A stretch of DNA of 8,079 bases, taken from NCBI GenBank assembly GCA_028280915.1, contig JANQKX010000512.1, forward strand, positions 1-8,079, given 5' to 3'. Of the stretch, positions 1 through 6,684 are shown in pieces (position 1 is the first letter of the stretch; every line of letters begins with the position of its first letter). The notes under the pieces are model-generated. The model searched no databases and had not been told where the DNA came from. It was given only the letters and a program-made list of their open reading frames with translations. The translations under genes were made by a program, and so were the position numbers. This stretch comes from Kiloniellaceae bacterium (GTDB lineage: Bacteria; Pseudomonadota; Alphaproteobacteria; Kiloniellales; Kiloniellaceae).

Positions 1-1518
1 AGGCATGGGCACGCTGTCCTCGCCGTTCAAGCGCCAGCCATTTCGGTGACACCAGGGAGAATGGGGATCGGCGCCGTCCCGGGCGGCGGCGCGGGCCAGC
101 CGGTCGAGCCGCGCCAAGCGGGCCAGGCAGGCCAGGGCCAGGACCTCAAGGGGCAAGTCCCCCTCATCCGGCATCAGATCGGCCCCATGGGTCGGGATAA
201 AGGCCGTGGTCACCTCCCCTTGCGCGAAAGCCGGGTGAGCGGCCAGGCGGCGCAGGAAGGCCAGATTGCTATGGGGGCCATGGAGCTCGACGGCATCCAA
301 CGCCCGCCGCAGCTGGCGCAAGGCGGCCTCCCGGTCCCGGTCCCAGGTGATCACCTTGGCAATTAAGGGGTCATAATGAATTGACACATGATCACCCGCC
401 ACATAGCCGCCGTCGATGCGCAGGTGGGGGCTTTCCGCCGGCACGGCGAAATGAATCAGGTCGCCGCTGGCGGGCAGGAAGTCCCGCGCCGGATCCTCCG
501 CATAGAGGCGGGCCTCAAAGGCGTACCCCTTGATCTCCAAGTCGTCCTGGTCCAGGGGCAATCGCCCTCCTGCGGCGACCAAGAACTGCCATTCCACAAG
601 GTCCAAGCCGGTGATCTTTTCGGTGACGGGATGTTCAACCTGCAACCGGGTATTCATTTCCATGAAATAAAACGCCCCGTCCTGGGCGATGAATTCCACC
701 GTGCCCGCGCCCACATAGTCGATGGCCTCGGCGGCCCGCAAGGCGGCTTCGCCCATGGACCGCCGCTGGGCGGGCGTCAGCCCTGGTGCCGGCGCCTCCT
801 CGATGACTTTCTGATGCCGGCGCTGCACCGAACAGTCCCGCTCGAAGAGATAGACACCGTTCCCATGACTGTCGCGAAACACCTGGATCTCGATATGGCG
901 CGGCCGGGTCAGGCAGCGTTCCAGCAGCAAACGCGGATCGCCAAAGGCCGACTGCGCCTCCCGCGCCGCGCTCTCCAGGGCGCCGTCCAGACCTTCCACA
1001 GAGTCCACCCGGCGCATGCCCTTGCCGCCGCCGCCGGCGGAAGCCTTGATCAAGAGGGGATAGCCGGTCTCTGCGGCCGCGGCGCGAAAGCGGTCCCGGT
1101 CTTGGTCGGCGCCGTGATAGCCTGGCAGCAAGGGCACGCCCGCCTCCGCCATCACCGCCTTGGCCCGGCTTTTCAGACCCATTTCCGCCATGGCCGCCGC
1201 CGAGGGTCCCACGAAGACGATGCCCGCCCGGTCACAGGCGGCGGCGAAGTCGGGATTCTCGGACAAAAACCCATAGCCCGGATGGATCGCACCCGCCCCG
1301 GCGGCCTTGGCCGCGGCGATGATCTTATGGATAGCCAAGTAGCTTTCCCGCGCCGCGGCGGGGCCGAGGCGATAGGCCGCGTCGGCCTGGATCACGTGCT
1401 GCGCCCGGGCATCCACGTCGGAATAAACCGCGATGCTGCGCAGGCCCAGGCGCCGCGCCGTTTTGATGATGCGGCAGGCGATCTCGCCACGATTGGCTAT
1501 GAGCACCGAGTCAAACAC
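1..1518 (-). CDS. liuD: Methylcrotonyl-CoA carboxylase biotin-carboxylase (alpha) subunit, partial, 3' end outside window
   Basis: This subunit carboxylates its own biotin with ATP and bicarbonate, then passes the carboxyl group to the beta subunit for 3-methylcrotonyl-CoA in leucine breakdown. 506 codons are visible with no stop. The N-terminus reads VLIANRGEIACRII (residues 5-18), the biotin-carboxylase opening. IHPGYGFLSEN lies at 78-88, the ATP-grasp glycine loop ASAGGGGKGMR at 159-169, and EMNTRLQVEHPVTE at about 287-300, where R291 matches the catalytic Arg of E. coli AccC. The BC domain is therefore complete. The rest of the BT linker and the biotinyl domain (AMKM type) lie beyond base 1. 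The start is GTG, chosen because AGGAGG sits 7 nt upstream and the family motif begins at once. It follows the hydratase gene by 64 nt, so is probably in the same operon. Acetyl-, propionyl- or geranyl-CoA carboxylase alpha subunits look alike; the liuB-liuC context favours MCC. Confidence 0.93.
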   Translation of the reverse strand, partial: MFDSVLIANRGEIACRIIKTARRLGLRSIAVYSDVDARAQHVIQADAAYRLGPAAARESYLAIHKIIAAAKAAGAGAIHPGYGFLSENPDFAAACDRAGIVFVGPSAAAMAEMGLKSRAKAVMAEAGVPLLPGYHGADQDRDRFRAAAAETGYPLLIKASAGGGGKGMRRVDSVEGLDGALESAAREAQSAFGDPRLLLERCLTRPRHIEIQVFRDSHGNGVYLFERDCSVQRRHQKVIEEAPAPGLTPAQRRSMGEAALRAAEAIDYVGAGTVEFIAQDGAFYFMEMNTRLQVEHPVTEKITGLDLVEWQFLVAAGGRLPLDQDDLEIKGYAFEARLYAEDPARDFLPASGDLIHFAVPAESPHLRIDGGYVAGDHVSIHYDPLIAKVITWDRDREAALRQLRRALDAVELHGPHSNLAFLRRLAAHPAFAQGEVTTAFIPTHGADLMPDEGDLPLEVLALACLARLARLDRLARAAARDGADPHSPWCHRNGWRLNGEDSVPMP

Positions 1519-1525
1519 CGCTCAA

Positions 1526-1531
1526 CCTCCT
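1526..1531 (-). promoter_or_regulatory. Shine-Dalgarno site fixing the liuD GTG start
   Basis: On the minus strand a perfect AGGAGG lies 7 nt before the GTG at 1518. No ATG occurs near the conserved N-terminal motif, so this site decides the start. It is the strongest SD in the liu cluster and suggests independent, efficient initiation after the 64-nt gap from the hydratase stop. Confidence 0.8.
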
Positions 1532-1582
1532 CGCCGACCCGCAGGGGCCCAAAATCCCGGGCGTGCCTTTTCGCGCCTCCCG

Positions 1583-2377
1583 TCAGTCGGTGACCCAGGC
1601 GGGTTTGCGCTTTTCCAAGAAGGCTTCCATGCCTTCCTTGCCCTCGGCCGACTGGCGCCGGCGGGCAATGCGCGCCACGGTCTCGTTGCGCAGTTCCTCG
1701 CCCATGGGGCGCCCGGTGACGGCGAAAATCAGGGACTTGGCATCAGCCTGGGCCTGGGGGCCGCCCAGAAGGATCGCGTCCAAAATCCGGCGGCAGCTGG
1801 ATTCCAGCAGGTTGGCCGGCACCACCTCGTGCACCAAACCCAGCCGATGGGCTTCCCAGGCGGAAAAGGCTTCGGCCGTGATACAGTAGCGCCGCGCCGC
1901 CCGCTCGCCCATGGCCGCCACCACGTAGGGGCTGATCACCCCGGGAATGAGCCCCAGCTTGACCTCGGAGAGGCAGAACTGAGCCGTTTCCGCCGCGACG
2001 GCGATATCGCAGCAGGATACCAGGCCCACGCCGCCGCCGAAGGCCGGTCCTTGCACCAGGGCGATACTGGGCTTGGACAGCTGATTGAGGGTTTCCATCA
2101 ACTCGGCCAGCTTCCGGGCATCGGCCAAATTGTTCTCCTCGGACTGATTGGCGATACGTCGCATCCAGTTTAGATCCGCGCCGGCGCAAAAGCTCTTGCC
2201 CTTGGCGGCGAGCACGACAGCCCTCACCCGCTCGTCGGAATCCAGCCCCTTCAGGGCCGTGGTCAATTCAGCAATCAAATTGTCATTGATGGCATTGTGA
2301 ACCGCCGGCCGTGTCAGAGTAATGCGGGCCACGCCGCCATCGCCAATTTCTTCTAAAAACAAGGGTTGAAGCATCAT
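1583..2377 (-). CDS. liuC: 3-Methylglutaconyl-CoA hydratase (enoyl-CoA hydratase family, LiuC type)
   Basis: This crotonase-fold cytosolic enzyme is expected to hydrate 3-methylglutaconyl-CoA, the MCC product, to HMG-CoA. It is 264 aa, the usual family length. FCAGADLNWM (63-72) is the first oxyanion-hole loop and its DLNWM tail is typical of LiuC. GPAFGGGVGLVSCCDIAVA (110-128) gives the second oxyanion-hole glycines. LSEVKLGLIPGVISPYV (136-152) carries E138, at the second catalytic Glu position of crotonases. The first catalytic Glu position holds G118; as I recall, LiuC-type proteins share this, so it need not mean inactivity. The ATG at 2377 directly abuts the TAA of liuB, with AGGA 5 nt upstream inside the liuB end. 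A second ATG follows immediately (2374) and could equally be used. Translational coupling to liuB is likely. Isohexenylglutaconyl-CoA hydratase (AtuE) is the main alternative. Confidence 0.9.
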   Translation of the reverse strand: MMLQPLFLEEIGDGGVARITLTRPAVHNAINDNLIAELTTALKGLDSDERVRAVVLAAKGKSFCAGADLNWMRRIANQSEENNLADARKLAELMETLNQLSKPSIALVQGPAFGGGVGLVSCCDIAVAAETAQFCLSEVKLGLIPGVISPYVVAAMGERAARRYCITAEAFSAWEAHRLGLVHEVVPANLLESSCRRILDAILLGGPQAQADAKSLIFAVTGRPMGEELRNETVARIARRRQSAEGKEGMEAFLEKRKPAWVTD

Positions 2378-3985
<1,608 letters not shown>

Positions 3986-4127
3986 GTTTTGCCAGCAGTC
4001 TCGTACCCACGAAAGCCGTCCCGCGCCAAGTCATGCCGAATCCTACCACGTTTTGGCGCCGCGCCGGTATCCCCTTATCCCGGGCCGCAGCCGACGCCAA
4101 CCGCCCGCCAAACCGCCGTCATGGCGC

Positions 4128-4158
4128 GGTTACGCTACATTAACCCAGAGCGGTTAAC
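4128..4158. repeat. Three GGTTA/TAACC elements, possible operator
   Basis: GGTTA occurs at 4128-4132, its complement TAACC at 4141-4145, and GGTTA again at 4153-4157 as part of GGTTAAC. The last two form the inverted repeat TTAACC (4140-4145), N6, GGTTAA (4152-4157). They sit just upstream of a CATAAT (4159-4164) that could be a -10 element for the small gene, with a poor -35. The position suits an operator for either divergent gene. The TTAA pair is spaced by 10 nt, not the 7 nt of the CtrA consensus. Confidence 0.35.
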
Positions 4159-4175
4159 ATAATCGTTGGTCCCAT

Positions 4176-4183
4176 GGAGAGGA
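4176..4183 (+). promoter_or_regulatory. Shine-Dalgarno site favouring the start at 4189
   Basis: GGAGAGGA ends 5 nt before the ATG at 4189. An upstream ATG at 4174 overlaps this site and has no SD of its own, so initiation at 4189 (MPYVVRNDEG) is preferred over the 119-aa version. Confidence 0.7.
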
Positions 4184-4188
4184 AAGCC

Positions 4189-4533
4189 ATGCCGTACGTT
4201 GTCAGGAATGACGAGGGACAGATCATCGCCCTTCACCTTCGGCCTTCCGAAGCCACGCAGGAAGAATTGCGTTTTGACGATTCCGAAGTTGTGGAGTTCA
4301 TCGAAGAAAACAATAAAAACCTACAGGTTCAGTCGGACCTGCTGTCCTCTGACATCGAGTTCGTGCGGGTCTTGGAAGACCTGATTACCTGCTTGATCGA
4401 CAAGGGCACCATCCGCCTGACCGACTTGCCGGCCGCCGCCCAGGATAAAATCAGCCTGCGCAAGGCCCTGCGCCACCGCATGGGCGATCTGAGCGAGATC
4501 GTCAGCGAGTCGGATGACGTCTTGCTGCCTTAA
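4189..4533 (+). CDS. Small conserved protein of unknown function (often annotated tryptophan synthase subunit beta-like)
   Basis: This 114-aa, acidic, soluble protein has no signal peptide or membrane segment. The N-terminus MPYVVRNDEGQIIAL looks like a short beta-hairpin opening. A charged, probably helical core follows, with DIEFVRVLEDL (55-65) then ITCLIDKGTIRLTDLP (66-81), and the tail ends in SESDDVLLP. I recall proteobacterial proteins with this MPYV...VRVLEDLI...LIEKGVI...DLP layout that databases label tryptophan synthase beta-like. The label has no functional meaning: there is no PLP-lysine motif and the protein is far too short. That family match is from memory. The gene is monocistronic, divergent from liuB and convergent with the tolC-family gene. 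Its function is unknown, and neither neighbour gives a clue. Confidence 0.8.
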   Translation: MPYVVRNDEGQIIALHLRPSEATQEELRFDDSEVVEFIEENNKNLQVQSDLLSSDIEFVRVLEDLITCLIDKGTIRLTDLPAAAQDKISLRKALRHRMGDLSEIVSESDDVLLP

Positions 4534-4548
4534 GAACGATCCCAGATC

Positions 4549-4572
4549 GGCCACGGGATGGGTGACCCGGCC
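4549..4572. terminator. Hairpin between convergent genes, weak terminator candidate
   Basis: GGCC (4549-4552) and GGG (4555-4557) can pair with CCC (4566-4568) and GGCC (4569-4572), with a 2-nt bulge. It lies 15 nt after the stop of the plus-strand gene and about 20 nt past the stop of the tolC-family gene. The following plus-strand sequence is A-rich, not U-rich, so it is not a canonical Rho-independent terminator for that gene. For the minus-strand gene a T-run comes before the hairpin rather than after it. It may only stabilise 3' ends. Confidence 0.3.
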
Positions 4573-4593
4573 AAAGACCCAAAATCCAAAAAA

Positions 4594-5964
4594 TTAGTCT
4601 AAAAGCCCCTCGGACCAGGTCTGGTGCTCAACCTGGGCTTCCTTCGGCGCCGTGACGCCCAGGGTCTGCATGAGGACCCCCGCCACCGCCAAAATACGGT
4701 GAGCGGCCAAGCTCTCGTTGGTCTTGGCCGTGACCAGTTCGCTTTGCGACACGAACAGCTCGTTTTCCGCATCCAAAACGTCCAGCAGGGTGCGTTGCGC
4801 CACCTCGAATTGCTTCACGTAGGCGTCCCGGGTCTCGCGGGAAAACTGCACGGCGCTCTCCAAATCGATCACCGACTGGCGGCTGGCCTCCAGGGCGAAC
4901 CAGGATTGGCGCATTTCCCGTTCCGCGTCCAGATGGGACTGATAACGGCGGTTTTTGCTTTCCGTCACCCGGGCCAGGGCCTCTTGCCGGCCGGCCCGGT
5001 CGATTCCGCCGCGAAACAGGTTCCACCGCAGGCGCAGCAGCACGGCGCTGTTGAACTGGTAGGTATCAAACCCCGTGGCACCGTCGATGTACTCGGATTC
5101 CGCCTCGAGGGAGACACTGGGGTAAAGGGGCACCTCGGACAGTTCCACGTCCGCCTCGGCGGAGCGCACATCCGCTTCGAAGATCTTGGTGGTCAGGTTG
5201 TTGCGGCTGGCGATTTCAACCGCTTCGTCCAAATCCACCGGCAAGGCATCGATCACCGGCTGGATGGGCTCCAAGTTTTCGGGGAACTGGCCCACGACGC
5301 GGGCGAAGTCGGCCTCCGCGTCCCGCAGGGTATTGTAGTTCGTCGTCAGCGTGGCACGGGCCCGGGCGACCCGGGCTTCGGTCTGGGTCACGTCCGCGCG
5401 GCTGCCGCCGCCGCCGCTTAAACGTTTTTGCAGCGACGACAGAATATCCAAATGTATCCTAAGGTTTTCCTCGGCCAGGCGCACCAGCTCCCGCCCGCGC
5501 AGCACATCCAGGTAGGCGCCCACCGCATCAAGGGCCAAGACCTCGGAGTTTTCCTTCACCCGATTGGCCGCCGATTCGACCCGCGCCTTTTCCCGGTCCA
5601 CCGTGGACCCGGCCTCGAAGCCGTCGAACAAACGCTGTTGCAGGGTGATCCGCGCTTCTTTGCGGGTCAGGTGCTTCGTATCGTCCCCTTGCAGGCGGGT
5701 GGTGGAATCGTTGAGCCATTCAGGGCCCGCCCCCGCCTCGAAGTCGATCTGAGGCAGATAAAGACCCCGCGCCTGGCGCAGTTCCTGGTCGACCGCTTCC
5801 CGGTTGCTGCTGACGACCCCGATGTCCGGATTGGTCGACACGGCCAACTGAGCCGCCTCCTGGATCGTCATCGCGGAAGCGGACCAACTGACAGCCACCA
5901 ACGAGGCGCCGGCCAGAAGGGAAAATTTCAATGTTCTAATCACCGTTCTCCCGGGATGAGCCAT
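4594..5964 (-). CDS. TolC-family outer membrane channel of a type I secretion system
   Basis: This is predicted to be the trimeric outer-membrane/periplasmic exit duct that docks with an ABC exporter and membrane-fusion protein. It is 456 aa, normal for the TolC/AggA/LapE type. A Sec signal peptide is visible: basic start, hydrophobic core LLAGASLVAVSW, and probable cleavage after ASA at residue 31. Two outer-membrane-efflux repeats follow. The first has LYLPQIDFEAGAG, then long helices and SGGGGSRADVTQTEARVARA near 181-200. The second has PLYPSVSLEAES, LRWNLFRGGIDRAGR and the hallmark FEVAQRTLLDVLDAENELF (386-404). AGAGGAGA lies 8 nt before the ATG. A near-consensus promoter lies about 100 nt upstream. 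It is divergent from a LapB-type exporter gene, so the two probably work together (LapE-like role). General drug-efflux TolC is less likely given this neighbour. Confidence 0.9.
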   Translation of the reverse strand: MAHPGRTVIRTLKFSLLAGASLVAVSWSASAMTIQEAAQLAVSTNPDIGVVSSNREAVDQELRQARGLYLPQIDFEAGAGPEWLNDSTTRLQGDDTKHLTRKEARITLQQRLFDGFEAGSTVDREKARVESAANRVKENSEVLALDAVGAYLDVLRGRELVRLAEENLRIHLDILSSLQKRLSGGGGSRADVTQTEARVARARATLTTNYNTLRDAEADFARVVGQFPENLEPIQPVIDALPVDLDEAVEIASRNNLTTKIFEADVRSAEADVELSEVPLYPSVSLEAESEYIDGATGFDTYQFNSAVLLRLRWNLFRGGIDRAGRQEALARVTESKNRRYQSHLDAEREMRQSWFALEASRQSVIDLESAVQFSRETRDAYVKQFEVAQRTLLDVLDAENELFVSQSELVTAKTNESLAAHRILAVAGVLMQTLGVTAPKEAQVEHQTWSEGLLD

Positions 5965-6066
5965 CCAGCGGGTCTCCTCTTAGACTTTCAACGCCCTACC
6001 TAGCAAACCGCCACACCAATTCGTTTATTCTAAATCTGTCAGGTTGTACTAGTGAAAAATCGAGGC

Positions 6067-6095
6067 TTTTTACGTTTTTCCTTTCTTTCTGTCAA
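6067..6095 (-). promoter_or_regulatory. Sigma-70-type promoter for the tolC-family gene
   Basis: Reading the minus strand, a perfect -35 TTGACA (6095-6090) is followed after exactly 17 nt by TAAAAA (6072-6067), a 4/6 match to the -10 consensus. Initiation near 6060 would give a 5' leader of about 95 nt before the ATG at 5964. The orientation and position fit the gene downstream. Confidence 0.6.
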
Positions 6096-6192
6096 CGCGT
6101 ACCCCTGCCCTCTAAATAGAAACAAAGGAAGCCCCAAAAGGTTTCAATTCAAACTAATCTTTATTAAAATCAATTAACTATGCTAAAAAACT

Positions 6193-6225
6193 GCCATGTA
6201 GAGTTTAGTATGGCGAACCTTTTTT
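6193..6225 (+). terminator. Weak hairpin with T-run, possible terminator or small-RNA end
   Basis: GCCAT (6193-6197) pairs with ATGGC (6210-6214) and can extend by two G-U pairs. Six Ts follow at 6220-6225 after a 5-nt gap. The stem is short and AT-rich, and no gene is known upstream on this strand, so this is a marginal candidate. Confidence 0.18.
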
Positions 6226-6328
6226 GTAGATGTCGGCCGGTCCCGGTAAATCATGGTAAAGACCGATAAAATAAGTAATTTTACCCTGCTCCATGTCTCA
6301 TTCAGTAAATCGTCGAGCTGTCCCCGGT

Positions 6329-6341
6329 TTCCTTTAAGGAA
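6329..6341. repeat. 13-bp odd palindrome TTCCTT-T-AAGGAA
   Basis: The two 6-bp arms are perfect inverted copies around one central T. TGTCCC occurs on both sides (6319-6324 and 6342-6347) as a direct repeat. It lies mid-way in the tolC/lapB intergenic region, so a dimeric regulator site is plausible. No regulator gene is visible in the window. Confidence 0.35.
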
Positions 6342-6374
6342 TGTCCCGAATTAGAGGAAAATGGCACAGAAAAA

Positions 6375-6390
6375 GGATTAATGGATTAAA
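6375..6390. repeat. Tandem 8-bp direct repeat GGATTAAT/GGATTAAA
   Basis: Two adjacent octamers, 6375-6382 and 6383-6390, differ only in the last base. A TTAA-N8-TTAA pair (6404-6419) follows closely. Adjacent direct repeats of this size can bind response regulators, but the run is AT-rich and could arise by chance. Confidence 0.3.
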
Positions 6391-6522
6391 AGTTATCATT
6401 TTGTTAACTTGAAGGTTAATTTTTTGCCAGCGATGATCGGCGGTGTCCTGCGCCCTTAATCTGCCCTATGGGAGAAGGGGTTGTCTTGGCCGCGCGCCCT
6501 GAAACAACGCCGTGCTTGATTA

Positions 6523-6538
6523 ACCATTCTCGAATGGT
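6523..6538. promoter_or_regulatory. 16-bp inverted repeat ACCATTCTCGAATGGT, candidate operator
   Basis: Seven-base arms ACCATTC and GAATGGT are perfect inverted copies around TC. The left arm overlaps TTAACCAT (6520-6527), which matches the CtrA half-site motif known in alphaproteobacteria. A poor promoter-like pair, TTGATT (6516-6521) and TATGCG (6538-6543), would place the palindrome in the promoter spacer. The site is about 150 nt before the lapB start, so it is a reasonable operator for that gene. Confidence 0.4.
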
Positions 6539-6588
6539 ATGCGTCTAAAATTAATCCGAAGTCGACCCTGGCCGCACGGAGGCACGTG

Positions 6589-6627
6589 ATGCCCGGCCCA
6601 CGTTCGACCGACAGGAGCCCGCCTTAG
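6589..6627 (+). CDS. Possible 12-codon leader ORF in frame with lapB
   Basis: An ATG at 6589 with a perfect GGAGG (6578-6582) 6 nt upstream starts the frame MPGPRSTDRSPP, ended by TAG at 6625-6627. This ribosome site is far better than anything before the lapB ATG at 6685. The frame is the same as lapB, and no stop lies between 6628 and 6685. It could be a leader peptide, a lapB N-terminus cut by an amber codon or sequence error, or chance. Confidence 0.35.
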   Translation: MPGPRSTDRSPP

Positions 6628-6634
6628 CGGCGGG
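6618..6634 (+). promoter_or_regulatory. GC-rich hairpin in the lapB leader with UAG in its loop
   Basis: CCCGCC (6618-6623) and GGCGGG (6629-6634) form a perfect 6-bp stem around TTAGC (6624-6628). The leader ORF's stop codon TAG occupies 6625-6627 in the loop. No T-run follows, so it is not an intrinsic terminator. It could modulate translation of lapB, 50 nt downstream. Confidence 0.4.
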
Positions 6635-6684
6635 TCATTGTAAGACCGGAACCCGTCCAATTTGCGAGCCCAGAGCAAACGATT

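Larger units (their letters stand above)
3986..4188. promoter_or_regulatory. Divergent intergenic region between liuB and the small plus-strand gene
   Basis: About 200 nt must hold the starts of both the liu cluster and the 114-aa gene. On the minus strand, TTGGCG (4096-4101) and TAAGGG (4073-4078), 17 nt apart, form only a weak promoter match for liuB. An imperfect tandem repeat, CGCCAACCGCC (4095-4105) then CGCCAAACCGCC (4106-4117), is visible. No MerR-type or other regulator gene adjoins it. A plus-strand reading frame crossing the liuB start shows no gene-like features. Confidence 0.4.
5965..6684. other. Long, partly AT-rich divergent intergenic region (tolC-family / lapB)
   Basis: About 720 nt lack a convincing full-size gene. 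From about 5995 to 6430 the DNA is clearly more AT-rich than its neighbours; it becomes GC-rich again afterwards. It holds a minus-strand promoter, two short inverted repeats, one direct repeat, a weak hairpin with a T-run, and a leader ORF with hairpin near the right end, each listed separately. Two TTAA pairs also occur, at 6164/6174 and 6404/6416. Other tiny frames, such as those from 6361 and 6468, are too short or lack ribosome sites. The length and composition suggest heavy regulation of the secretion genes. Confidence 0.6.

Noticed and set aside
1519..1582. Possible hairpin in the liuC-liuD gap
   Set aside because: Only interrupted short pairings are visible and no T-run follows, so neither a terminator nor an internal promoter can be supported.
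388..1593. Plus-strand open frame of 401 codons opposite liuD
   Set aside because: The minus strand encodes an intact biotin carboxylase with all motifs; the plus-strand protein has no family features.
6164..6178. TTAA-N6-TTAAC as a full CtrA box
   Set aside because: The consensus spacing is 7 nt. The other pairs nearby (N8 at 6404-6419, N10 at 4140-4157) also miss it, and TTAA is common in AT-rich DNA.
6245..6285. GGTAAA repeats (6245, 6255) with TTTACC at 6280 as a hairpin
   Set aside because: Six-base arms with a loop of about 19 nt in AT-rich DNA; stability would be poor.
6361..6381. Six-codon frame MAQKKD with AGAGG upstream
   Set aside because: It is too short and far from lapB, and the spacing is short; no attenuator-like structure follows.
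6468..6548. 26-codon plus-strand frame MGEGVVLAARPE...
   Set aside because: It has no ribosome site upstream and overlaps the palindrome at 6523-6538; probably chance.
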